From Litoditis marina (taxonomy: Eukaryota; Nematoda; Chromadorea; Rhabditida; Rhabditidae), in assembly GCA_964036275.1 (NCBI GenBank), contig OZ038437.1, positions 8,747,804 to 8,811,803 of the forward strand: a stretch of DNA of 64,000 nt, in the 5' to 3' direction. Positions within the stretch are counted from its first letter, which is position 1. The number at the start of each line of letters is the position of its first letter. This document shows, in pieces, positions 25,001 to 36,800 of this stretch. Both the position numbers and the translations under genes were made by a program. Under the pieces are notes generated by a model. It searched no databases, was not told the DNA's origin, and was given only the letters and a program-made list of their open reading frames with translations.

Positions 25001-26557
25001 ATATCAATGACCCCAGGATGGACTGCGTCACCAAATATCAAATGGGGTAGGTCAATTGAATGACGTCATCTATTGTTCATAGTCCTTTTCAGTCCTACGT
25101 TTGAGTTTTTTTCAGAGTTTAGTTAAGAAGAGAAAGAGATGTTTGCCCCGTTACAGTTTAAAGCTTCTGTTCAGCGCTTCTACACGTGAATTATCCAGAA
25201 ATCAAGAGCAGTTTTGTAGCTTTTCAAAATTTCATGTTTCTATGACATGTAAATAAATGGATTATCAACATTAGAACATCTGACACTCGAATAGCAATGT
25301 AAAAGATGATACGGACTTGTTCAGAGTTTGCTTTTCAAACAATACACAACTATATTGTTTGATTATAACAGAGGCTGGTGGCTGTACAACTGTGCCTTGT
25401 CGTCCCTGAATGGAGCCTATACTCCTCTTGACTGGTCAAACGGATATGGTAAGTCAAAAACCGAATCGATAACTGAAAAAAATCACACAATTGAGTGTTT
25501 GTTGCAATTAGTGCTTTATGTCACGTTCGTCACGTTAAGTGACCCTAGAACTGACGTTAACACGTGAAGTCACTTGTTTGCGAAAACAATTTGTACTATG
25601 AAAAGGACTGGGGTGCTAGAGTTATTTTCGATCTATTATAGTTTTTCATGTCCAACTTCTTCTGCTCTACCGTTAATTTACTGAAATATTGAATTGCCTT
25701 CAGTAGATTAGTTAGGAAAAAGTTCGCCCTGGGTGTTTCAACAAAAACAGACAAAAAAGAGGCTTCAACTTTCTTTCCACACTAGTCACTTATTTCAGCC
25801 GAGTTGTTTTTCAAGGAAGCTTTGGTCTCGAGTTTTTCGCTGATTAGAGAAGCTTTCTCTCTTTTTTGTTTGAGACCACACACCAAGTTTCGACCAAAAT
25901 GGTTTCCGAACGCTTGATTACCGCGTATTACGCCGAAAAAAGTATGGACGATATTTTTGAAGTACGCTACGCCAAAATTTCGCGTAATACGCCGACGTAA
26001 ATCGATAATCATGATTTGTACACGAAGTACGCGGGCGTAATACGCCGACGTAAAAAGTATGGACCCTGCCTAAAGCACAACGTTCTGCTATTATAACACT
26101 GTGTCGTTCCTAACTTATGACTTTCAACTGAAAGGTTACGAGATCAAACTGAACACAGCTGAGGAAAACAAAATATACTGGATAGGTTGTGTTTGAAAAG
26201 AGCGGATAAGCTTTTTGTGCGCCAAAGGTTAGCAGTATACCACGTACCTCAACTCACTGAAGTTTTGAAAAATCATGTTTTTATTCTCTCTCAGTTAGGA
26301 AAACGCAAATTGTTCTGAATATATAAGTAAGTCTGAGCCCCGTGCGCTTAATGTAGAAAACGTGAACATGAAATTGTTATGAAAAACGTCAATTTTCATC
26401 GTATGAATACTCATTCACCCCATTCACATTTGATGAAATGATGAGTGAATAACTCGCACAATTCTTTTATTCTTCAGGTCTATTCTGGATTGTGAACGGC
26501 GACAGCTCTGTGATCCACCCGCGACGGACCGAGATGAAGTTACGAGCTGTTTCTTGA
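19017..26557 (+). CDS. C-type lectin-like plus fibrinogen C-terminal domain protein (5' incomplete)
   Basis: Twelve phase-consistent exons: 19017-19145, 20409-20519, 20958-21005, 21235-21343, 22351-22443, 23065-23143, 23514-23564, 23819-23917, 24346-24425, 24954-25046, 25372-25448 and 26478-26557 (TGA). About 349 codons. The first four encode a C-type lectin-like domain: [19 protein letters not shown], then [14 protein letters not shown] and [18 protein letters not shown]. The rest are a fibrinogen domain: [67 protein letters not shown] and a final [10 protein letters not shown]. The Cys pairs and the DNIND stretch of the usual Ca site are present. The lectin part lacks an EPN/QPD motif and a clear WND, so sugar binding may be lost. 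Likely an extracellular recognition protein. The signal peptide exon was not found, and the first listed exon's acceptor (19016) is the least certain border. Confidence 0.87.
19151..19387. mobile_element. TATA-bounded foldback element family B beside a splice donor
   Basis: Inverted ends TATAGTCTTTTCCATTCCTA and TAGGAATGGTGTGAACTATA. It starts six bases after the last base of the lectin exon (19145), so only GTCAG of the intron precedes it. Confidence 0.85.
19490..19848. mobile_element. Family D element split by a family I insertion
   Basis: TATAGTCGCCATTTTCCCCC through GGTTCTATTGATTGAG, then an inserted family I element (19540-19699). Family D then resumes with AGCGATGCGGGGCGCGCGGT and ends TTTGACCAATCCTATA. 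The uninterrupted copy at 46896-47102 shows the joined order. Confidence 0.8.
19540..19699. mobile_element. Foldback element family I nested in family D
   Basis: CTCAGACAATTCCCAGCC to AATCGTTCTGAG, flanked by GAG on the left and AG on the right, consistent with a short target duplication. Confidence 0.8.
19881..20283. mobile_element. Second family D element, inverted, split by family G
   Basis: TATAGGGGTTGTCAAACGGT to CCGCATCGC in inverse orientation. The 212-bp family G element (20029-20240) follows, then TCAGACCCGTTGCTGTCTTG and GGGGAAATGGCACTTG, the diverged remaining end of D. Confidence 0.75.
20029..20240. mobile_element. TTAA-bounded element family G
   Basis: 212 bp. TTAA on both sides; ends AAAGGAGACCG / CGGTCTCC are short inverted repeats. 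The second copy at 23161-23371 matches along its whole length (CAACATGGTTTCTCGTAAAG, AATGTCATGTGAATGTCACG). No coding capacity. The TTAA target suggests a piggyBac-type non-autonomous element. Confidence 0.85.
22030..22190. mobile_element. Foldback element family I
   Basis: CTCAGAACGATTAGCGCCAA to TGGGAAATGTCTGAG. Inverted relative to the copy at 2710-2867. Confidence 0.8.
22698..22933. mobile_element. TATA-bounded foldback element family C
   Basis: TATAGTTCGTTTCACCAATC to TTATAAGTGCGTGGAACAGACTATA, in the intron after exon 5 of the lectin/fibrinogen gene. Confidence 0.85.
23161..23371. mobile_element. TTAA-bounded element family G, second copy
   Basis: Same length and order as 20029-20240. 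It begins 17 bp after the donor of the exon ending at 23143. Confidence 0.85.
24456..24711. mobile_element. TATA-bounded foldback element family C
   Basis: TATACTTTGTTTCACCAATC to TTATAAGTAAGTGAAACACACTATA, in an intron of the lectin/fibrinogen gene. Confidence 0.85.
25917..26062. repeat. TACGCCGACGTA short repeats
   Basis: GCGTATTACGCCGAAAAAAG, GCGTAATACGCCGACGTAAA and GGCGTAATACGCCGACGTAA lie within 140 bp, two of them followed by AAAGTATGGAC. High in CG for an intron. Confidence 0.6.
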
Positions 26558-26573
26558 AAATACGAAAGAAATC

Positions 26574-26579
26574 AATAAA
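26574..26579 (+). terminator. Polyadenylation signal of lectin/fibrinogen gene
   Basis: AATAAA 17 bp after the TGA stop, followed by a second AATAAA near 26592. The 3' UTR is therefore very short. Confidence 0.7.
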
Positions 26580-26659
26580 TGAAACATATTGAATAAAAAA
26601 ACATAAAATGTGCTCTCAGGAAAACAGAGTACGTCGGCATTTGCCTGATTCCGTTGTTG

Positions 26660-26895
26660 TATAGTTCGTTTCACCAATCGATGTCCTTCTACAGTAATCC
26701 GTCCCATATTTAGAAGGCTTTTTCTAAGGAATACATCATTATTTTGGTTTCAAACTTTCATAGTTTTTAGTAGCATTGATAGAAAACACAATAGCAAAAA
26801 TTGAAGTCATTCCAAAAACATCAAACTACGAAACGTTGATCTAGAAGTTTGCGAAGATTACTGTAGAGGGTTATAAGTGCGTGGAACAGACTATA
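26660..26895. mobile_element. TATA-bounded foldback element family C
   Basis: TATAGTTCGTTTCACCAATC to TTATAAGTGCGTGGAACAGACTATA; very close in sequence to 22698-22933. Directly downstream of the lectin/fibrinogen gene. Confidence 0.85.
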
Positions 26896-27561
26896 GTTGA
26901 CCACCTTGCTATCTGTCAAAATGCCCAGATTCATCTGTGTATGTGCATCAAACTGCTATATATCACAGGCTCCCAATGCTTGTTCTACTTTCCTCTTTTT
27001 CCTCTCACATTTTTCCTACTTTTTCACTTTTCACTCCTCTACTTTTCCATCTTCTCATCTTTTAGCATTCAAGCAAATACCGAATTAGATTGAGAAAACA
27101 AAAATAACAACAACAACAAAGTGTTTATTTCTACAATAGGCTACCGAGAGAGTTGTGGGCACCAGTAAACAGATATGGAGATCGTGGGAAAATGAACTTT
27201 TTAGAGAAATTTCGTGAAACTGCACCGGTTTTGGATAGAAAAACTGTTAAAGAGAACTTTAAAAAGGGAGGGAAATTTGTTGAAGAAGGTCTTAGAGGGT
27301 GTAGAAAGTTTGTTGAAGTTCGATTATACACCCGCTAGTCCAACTTTAACCAAAATGAACAAATTTTCCGATGAAAAAGAATAATTCATGGTCTTAAAAA
27401 GATGGATTTTCTGAAAACCTGTTCAAGCTCAACCAAAAGAAAAAAGAATCTCATTTGCAGATTATTACACCAGGGAAAGTTAACAAAGCTATATTATTAT
27501 AGGATAGCATAAATATATTGATTCACCGACATGAACATAGAGTCTTGACTTAACCGCAATT

Positions 27562-27632
27562 GGCGCATGGCGCAGTGGTAAAACTGCTTGTCGTAGAAAA
27601 TGTCTCGAGAGTTCGATTCCGCGAGAAGTCAG
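27562..27632 (+). other. tRNA-like sequence, degenerate
   Basis: Box A TGGCGCAGTGGTAAAACTGC and box B GAGTTCGATTCC at tRNA spacing. The stems are incomplete. Probably a decayed tRNA or SINE head. Confidence 0.45.
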
Positions 27633-27830
27633 TCAACATGCTCTTAGTTCATTCGGCGTGAAGACTTCCAGAGATATATTACGGATAGTCATTAAAACTG
27701 TCAAGAATTATTGAAAACAAGTTATTTTCAAAATGTGGTAGGTTCTTTCCACTTATTTATGATTTGGCTGTTGATGTTGCTACTCAAAGTATCGATTGAT
27801 AATGCGACAGATGAGTGGGCGTGGCCAAAC

Positions 27831-30800
27831 TTAAAGATATCTTCGTCGCGTCGCGCGCTCGTTGAGAATTTGCGCCATCTCGGCGATTCGCATACGAAGT
27901 TCAATATCGTCTTCTTGTTCTGCTAGAGCTTCTTCTAGAGCTTCTTCAGGTAGCACGACCAGCTGGAAATAATCGATAAATCAATATAAGGATATGTTTA
28001 TTGGAACAAATTATATTTGTGTCCCTAGTACTATTTGGAATATTTTTAGTTAATATATTGGTTGTAAATGGCTCAAGTAGATCAAGTGCAGGTCACGTAG
28101 ACCGGAAAGGTCACGTAAAACTTGAAGAAACCGTAGAATTTGTGTCCAAAATGTTTTACATGCGTGTATATTTTTATTAAAAGTGTGATCTACGAGGTTA
28201 TTTGTTTATTGTTGAAGATAGTCGAGAAAGAGTTCTAGTCTCATTTTGAATCAGTGTCACTCGTGATATAGTGGTTATCGCTGTTGCCTCTTACAAAGTT
28301 GACACCGGGTTCAATTCCTCCGCAAAACATGAATGTCGGTCCCTAACTTTTCCAGAAACCACAAATACCCGGTAATTTGATTGAACATGTATATAGTTGC
28401 AGGAAGTCGCCTTATGATGCGATATTAATCTTGTAATCTCGATCAGATTACATTTCTCACTTACTAATATAGAGAAAGTGATGTATATATTAGTGTTCAT
28501 ATTAATGTTTTATCGCAAAAGGGTTTCCAAAAATGTCTGACATGACTGCAAACTGCTTCCTTATTAGTACAAAAAGTTGAGTTTTGTTCTATTGTAAAAT
28601 AAAACTGCATATATTTCTAAAGTATGACAAAAGTATACATTGAGGTCGAAACTACAATTTGCACAAGTACAGCTGATTTTCAAACCATATGCACATTTTG
28701 TACTTTTCGACCTACTTTACTTTGTTTCATTGTTCCGAGGAAAACAATTCACTACATTTTTTTAGATTGATACACTACAATAGATGTGTTAGTCAAAAGA
28801 GCACTTGACGTTAAAGTTGAGAAAGGACTAGAATTGTATTATTCGAATCATAATATTATTTCATAAAATGAAGATATCGTGACAGGGTCGAATACAAGAG
28901 TGTTATATTGAAAGACAACTGCGCTAACCACTTTGTTATAAAACCTCGTGTCGTTCACTAAAACACCACAAAGTTGCGACCTACACCAAAACGAATGTGT
29001 ACCGTAAGCCTTCTGAAAACTTGGTGTTGGTCTGTACTCAATAGATCATACTATCAGTTATTGATTATTGAAAATCGATAACTCACCTCTGGTGACTCCT
29101 CTTCATTTTCCTCCAAATCCTGATCGTCAATTTCTACAACGGGCATACTTCGGCGATCACGCGGGTAGACCATGTCTGAAGCACGTGGAAACGTGAGAAC
29201 ACGTAGAAAACACGTGCAAACCCTAAGTAAACTTGGCGCTGAACTGTTACACGCTCTGCACGTGACTGGGACATTGTTAACTGATGTCAATGTAGAAATA
29301 AGTGGTGTCAAGTTGAGCGGTAGCAAATCAATTTGAGATGTGACAATTTCCTCATTTTAGTTTCCTATGTAAGCTCTCTTCTCACGATTTCGTATAGTTT
29401 CACCCTTCTACTTTCTACATTACCACTCACCCTGTTACCTACTTACCTACATTTCCATTCTCCTACATTTCCACTTTCCCACTTTTCAACGTTTCCATTT
29501 TCCTACTTTTAGACTTTCCTACTTCCCCACTCTCTCATTTTCTCACTTTTCAACCCACCTTGCAACATTTCGTCGCGGATCTCGATGATTTCGTATTCTT
29601 CCTGGGGCTGTTCCTCGTAGTTTTGCAGTTCCGACTGAACGATGTCGGCCAAAATCACTAGTTGGTCGTCGGAAAGTTCTGGAAAAGATACGGTAACCAA
29701 GTATTCTGCTGTGCACAACCTTTTTTGTTCTACTTTCAGAAATCCTCAGGTTTTTCACAACTCCTCGGAAAGGTTTGAAAGGTTTTGATGTGTTAGAAAA
29801 TCACTGAGGTTGACGTAGTACATTTCCTGGCGGTGTACTGTGTGTACTATCGAGTTTGGTCTTTCAACAATATGAAAAATCTCCGAACAACATCTTCTTA
29901 GAATTTTTTTCGTAATCGAACTACCTAGTTTGAACTCAAAAAGTCGATATGAACACGTGATAAACCTTCTGTTCACGTGGTTCTCAGGAATTATGGGTTT
30001 TAATACTCGCAAAAAAAGCTAATCATTCTGTATCAGAACACAGCCTGAGGCGCTTCCGTGACAGAAGCAATTAGAGAGGGAAAAGGGCCCTTTTAGGTCG
30101 GATGGGGAGATGGCATTTTCGGGCTGAGGGCAGAAAAAGGAGCTATTGACTGGGATGTCAATTAGACAGACATCGGATGATAGAGGGGAAAGAGAGAGAG
30201 AGAGAAAGAAAGAGGAAAGAAGCAAGAGGGAGATAGAGAGAGAGACATAAAGACAAACGAAAGAAGAAGAGACAGCGAGAGAGAGCGAGAGAGAGAGAGG
30301 GAGAGAAATATAGAACACAGTGTCTTACTTTCAGTTCAGTAACGCAACCTTTTCAAAAGACTTAAACCCCTGCCCCTAACCACTTTTCGTCCGTTTAGCC
30401 CGAAAATCCACTTTCCAGCCGTTTTTGGCCCAAAAATCGTCTGAAGGGCACTTGGCATGGGATGTGCCTCTAACCTCCTGAACTCATTATTAATGTTCTC
30501 TGTAGTTTAACGCAATCCAGGTCCTATAACCCCTGAATAACCCAAAAATTCATTTTCCACCCCCTTTTAACCCGAAAAGCCCTTTTCCAGCCCTTTTCTA
30601 GCCCGAAAAAGCATCTGAAGAGCAATTGGCATGGGATGTGCCCCGGCTCTTCAGTACACGCGCCGGCGCCCTTGTGATAAATGAAATCGATGCGCTAGCC
30701 CCTAGTTAGCACCTAGTTCTCGTCCTAGTAATGCCTTGTTGATAAAAAGGCATACTGTAGCCTCTACTTTCTGCTGTGTTCTAGCGATAAACGTTATTCT

Positions 30801-33800
30801 TTCCTAGTTTTAGATGTGCCAAAAAGAATTATCGGCGAGTCAGCATTTTGTTAGTGTTTTTCCTAATAATAGTTAGATGGTAGCGTAGCGTTGTATTTTG
30901 TTTGAGGTAGTATCTGGCGTGCCTTGGTGACAAACATATACGTTTTTAACTGTTCAACCGGCCGTGTGAATTATAAATGAGTAGCTCGAATATTCAGAAT
31001 TCGTTGAAGCGAAAAACAGCATGTGTGGGTATTAGCTTGGTGAAAACAAAACCCAAATAAGGCCTAAATATGTAGTTTGAAGTTTGTGCCCAGTGCATTT
31101 TGGTTGAAATTTGTCTTTTCCACTGTGATAAAACTCAAAACAGCTACTTAGCTGAAAGTCGGTCATCCATGGAAAGTGGCTAATGCGCACGTGCTTTCGG
31201 AAAGGAATATTTTCCAGTTATTATAAAGAATTATGAGTCGGAAACTTTGTTTTCTATTCATTACAATGAGTCTAGCGATGCAGATAAATTGTTGAATCAT
31301 GTAGAGTACAAGAGGAAATGGTTGAAAATAAATTTATTTTTAGCTACTGACTAGGAAGTCTAATGATGCCATGATGAAATCTTAGGGGAAAACAGGATAC
31401 TTCAGTGTGTTAAAAGAAGGAAGTTTACTATCGGTGAGCGAAAAAACTTGTAAATTCGAAGAAATCAAGCCTTTTTCGGTTCTAGTGTGTACTAGATTAC
31501 ATTACGGGAATTGTAACAACTATGGGAATTGGCAGGAGTGTCGGGGGATCGAACCCGTGATCATTATTTGCCAAGTCGGTTCGTGTATCCACTCGGTCAT
31601 GCTCACCCGGTTGTCTGGTCATTTCGCTTTCATTTCTCTCTATAACAGGTCATCTACTGATAAGGGCATACCGTTTGACATATGGATCGGTATTTGCCCG
31701 AAATGTCAAGGTAACTAATGTTTGTAATAGACAATCTAGGAATTTGCACAGAGCAAATAAAATTATCTCTCACTCTCCCTCTTTTCATTTCTTTTTCCTT
31801 TGGACTTTTTTCCTTTATAAACTATTGAAGTGGCCGATATTAACAGATAATTTAGCTTGTTTATACAAGCAACATGGTTTTGTATAATAATTTCAATCTC
31901 CTAGTTTTTCTTATAATTTATTGATCTAATTCAAACAAGTATTTTCTTTTAGCGAGGGGGTGCTGGGGATCGAACCATTGCGCATTATCTTCGTAGTCAG
32001 CCCCTTATCCACTCGGCCACGCTCACCTGACAGTTGTTGTCTGATCATTTCACTTTCATCCTCCTCCTCTGGTACTTCCTGCACCAACACCTGACGTTTT
32101 CCACGTCTCAACTTCTTCGAGGGGTCGACGGAGGCAGATTTTGCTGAAAAATTTTAGGAATGTGGTTGTTTATTACATAATCGTGTCGTATTGTTGTTGT
32201 TTACGTTTTTCCTTAAGAGTTGTGTCTAACGTATAAATTATTCTGACGAGGAGTACCGTGGCGAACTTTACTGAAGAAAAAAACATGTTCGAGATAGTTC
32301 TGAGTATCACCAATGGTGGAAGTGTCTAGAAAACGTATGAGTCGGAACACGTTTTTTAGTTATCATTTTAATATAATAATGTTTATCAGTATAATAATAG
32401 ACCAATATGAAATCACGAAATGTAAACTATTCAAACTGACATTTGAGAAAACAAAAGAAAAACAGGTACATGAAGAAAGTTGCTAATAGCCCCTTGAGCA
32501 GCTCAAACTCCGGTAACTTGAGCAGCTCAAACTCCGGTAACTTGTTTTCAGACTGAACCAACCTTGTGTGAGACTCGACGCCTTGCGAACGGACTTCTCA
32601 GCCTGCAAAACATTCAGTTTTATAAGAATTAATGTTTGTAACTTCATTAATGAATACGCATTGTCATCTGTATGAGTATTTCAAGCCCTTATTCAAAAAA
32701 ACCGAGATATGTGTATTGACTTGTTTTGACCAAAAACAAGTATTCTCATGACAATTTTATCTCTCTCTTTCTCTCCCTCTAAAAGTCATGAACCACTGTT
32801 ATTTGTTTTCGTCTCGGCTCGGGTTAACTTCATTAGTTCTCGATTCTAGAATCCTATCAAAACAAAAGTCTTTGATGCGCTATTATCCCGAAAAGCGATA
32901 GTATAGTAAGCAAAAGTTCTGATAAACAAAAAATTGATCTATGACTTCTCATGTCATGAAGAAAAATATTAACATACAACTTCCAATGAAGGTGTTCGTT
33001 CATGGCTCGCTGCCGTTTTGCTAATATGATCGGTCTAAAACGCGCAGCAACCTTAAAAGTTAATATAATACTCTAACGTTTTGTTAGGCATTATTTTTTG
33101 AGAAACGTTTTCGTTCATGTAACTTCCCACAATTGCTCTGCCCAAGGAACTTTGCATAGTTACGAGAGAGAAACGAAAAAAATGTGTGGGAGTGTGAATT
33201 ACATCCCTAATTTGTATGTTCGTTTCAACCATCGATAGCAGCCAGTTACAGTAGATTCTAGTGGGCGGAGTCAATTGTGTTGGAAAATTTCCAACAGCGA
33301 TCAGCCTAATCAAAATTGTGCACCAGCTGGGTATTGAACTCAGCTGGGATGGGTGGCGCGGCGCCCACAAGCAGACGGCCATCGGAACATGATGGGCAAA
33401 ACTAAAAACAGTGATATCCAATCACCTTTTCAGGCCGTTTTTCAATGCTTATTTTATCGCACAAAAAGTTCTTTAAATTACTCAACGGTTTGGTGGTAAC
33501 CTTTTGAAAACAAAAAAATTGGCGAAAATCTTAAAATTACCACTTTTTGAGTTTTTATTTGCAATGAAAAGACTGGCAAGCTGCCAGATCAGTCGCCTGC
33601 AATGTAGGGTGCGCTCGGCCAGCATGGCTGACTGCTATCGATGGGTGAAACGAACTATAACATCATTATGATGTTATACAAAATTAGTGATCGAATAGGA
33701 GTTGATTAGAAGTTTTTGATCTGGTCAAAAAGTGATATTGAACAATAACCTCTGAATCATATAAGAGGACAGCACGTAACAAAATTGTATATAGTGCGCA

Positions 33801-36800
33801 CGTTTACTCAGAAAAAAGTAGTTAAACAAGTCATTGGCCTGTTTAATGTGAAGAATAGTAGTGTATTTCTTATTTGATTATGGTAGTAAAAAAGTAACGT
33901 AAAAGTTGAATAGACGGGTTTTATGCTGTGTTCTGCCCAACTAATATCTTTATTATAAATGTAAAGTATAATTGAAATACATGCCATTCTCGAGAACCAA
34001 AGCCCATTCTTCAGTTTGCTTAGTGTCACATAATGGAAAATAGCTCAAATTTCGCGCCGCCAATCATTTTGATGGACAAGCTTTCTGTTATTAAAAGGCG
34101 TCCAAAACACGAGGCATTGCTAAGCATCAAGTTTTCGTTTTCGTTCATAGGTCTTCACTTCAACATTTTCGTTCATAGGTCTTCACATTTCGCTTTTAGG
34201 TTGTTAGGGTTTGAGAGAAAAAGACACCCAAAAATGAGGTATTGCAAAGATTGCTATCTTTTCAGAAAAAAACTTCACTAAACAAATTTGTTTTAACGAA
34301 GTTTGACACATTCCTTCGTGTTGTGAAACTTTGGTTTCAGAGAAATTTAGTTTATCATAGAAGAGCTTGGAACACACTATTGTTTAGGTAGGTCAAAAAA
34401 TATTACTGTGGTTCGGAAATGAACTTTGGTTCAATGCTTCCATTGTTGCAATTTCACCTCGTTAACCGCAATTTGTGCAGGAACCATTTCCAAATTGCAA
34501 CATAACCACTTTTAAATGGGCAATCAATTAGAAAACGACAAAGAGAACAAGGTTTAGAGAGAAATAAAGAGAGAGAGAGAGAGAGAGAGAGAGGCAGAGA
34601 GAGAGAGACAAAGAAAAGAAGAAAGATATACAGATATAGAGGAGAGAGGGATGAGAAAAAGCGCCAGAGTTAGGTTGTATTTCTAATTAGAAAATGTTGC
34701 ATGTTTGCATGTTATATTGAGAACCCTATATGACTAATTCAGTTTTTTTTCCCCTAGTAGACTGAGTATATAACTCAATTATAACACTCCTTTATAACGG
34801 AAATGAGCTGGAATGTGTATCCGGCGTGTTATAACATAGTTCTGTTACACGACAAAAGAAGCATGAAGTTTTGAACTTGAAAATGCTATATTAGCAGCTT
34901 TGTGCACACCTAATACTGAAGACGTACTTTAGTAAAACTTTGATTTGATTGGTTTTAATTTCAAGTTGTCCGGTCCAAAATTCAAAGTTTGACCTTCAAG
35001 TCCCGGTGACATGTTATAGTAATATTTGGTGAAAAAGTGTGTTGGTCAAATATTTCGGATACTGGACTGCATACGCTCTGAGACTCCCACCAAGAGAAAT
35101 GGAAGAGTTTGGTCTTTTTTTGACAAAAGTGTTTGTAAACCATTTTTTCATAGAATTGGCTTATACTAGCAGTAAACTGAATAGTAAGTTAGCATTCTAA
35201 TGAGGCATCGTGCACTTTGTCATTGCACATATATTAGTTCTGGCGGCGTAGCAGTCGCCCCAATCTCACGAGAAGTTCATATGAGTTTCTCATGAGATAC
35301 CCCATGAGCTACTCGTGAACTCTCAATGTTGTAGCATAGCAATCAATAGAATCTCATGAGAAGCTCATGCGAATAGCTCATGAGGTATCTCATGAGATTT
35401 TTGAGAGATTGCTACGCCGCCAGCTGTGTTCAACATGTTTAACGTGACTGTGCAATTGACTAGCAGCATATTTGCGCTTCATCATCCCACATTGCTAGCT
35501 AGATTTGGCACTCCAATCATACAAGTAGGCGATAAGTAAGAGAGAAAAACTATGGAGATTACTCTAACACTTAATCAAATATATCAGAATATGTTATCTA
35601 AGAGCACGTAGGAGGATCGAGGTCTCATTCCTTAATCACTTCCTTTGAGGAAGAAACTTTTTGTTTTCTCAAAATTCATTTCCTTTCCTCTTCCATTTTC
35701 CTAGAACCACTTTACTAGTAATATTGCAAGTCAGCTGCAATATATAATTGAATATGTCTATCGCAGAAGGTCCTAATTACCAGTAGCAATGGAAATTATG
35801 GAAAACAGCCTCAGTTTACACTTGAAATAGAGATATTAGTTTTTTTGACTATTATGTTAACTAATATTGTTATCAGAATGTTCATCTACTTATTACCAAG
35901 GTGATTCGGTGATAGCGAATGTTTGAGGAAGCTTAGGTAATACATTTAGTTTTTTTCAGTATTGAAGAAATTATTAGTTATATAAAACCTTTGTTTTCAC
36001 GTGTAGAAAACGTGAAACGAAATACCGCTAACAAGTTGGAGTCTAACAAGTGATTCAAACTTCGTTTGAGCCTAGACTCCGGGTTCAATGTGTTAAAAGC
36101 ATGAATTATGGGAAACAGCCTCAGTTTACACTTGAAATAGAGTCATTAGTTGGATAAATAAGGGAAAGCTCAGATAAAGTTTTACAGACTAGACGACTAA
36201 GGGAGGACAAGAATCAGTGAAAAAGTGGCACGTTTTGTACGTTTCGTCAGAGGTAACCACTTGAATCAAGGTATAGTCTCTTTCATTCCTACTGAGACTC
36301 CTACAGTAAGATTACGGAACTTTGAGTCCGCTTCAACAACGTGAATGTTATTGGAGAGATTAGCAAGTTTAGCATTCAATTATGATTATATTTAACTAAA
36401 ATTGTGCGAACTCATTTTCAACCAACTTCAGTTTGCATCAAGAAACAGCCATTGGGAAGTGCTAAAGGATACTGTAGGAGTCTCAGTAGGAATGGTGGCG
36501 ACTATAAGTAAACGTGCGTTTTCAAGTAAAACCAAAACCGCCAAAAACGGTTGAAGTAGAAGCGCAAAGGATTACCAACAAGTAACTTGTAAAATGTATA
36601 GTGGAATGTTAGTTTAGTCAAGGTCAAAAATCACATAAAAACCGTTTTTCACGTTTCATCTTTGAATCATTTGTTTTGTTCCCTTCTAGCAAGCTTGTTT
36701 CTCACAAATCTTTGTTTTTCGTAATTAGTTCCCAGGAAGAGAATACATTTCTCTAGAGAATTAATTGCCGGAGGGTGGGAAGTGGAAAACTAATTAAAAA

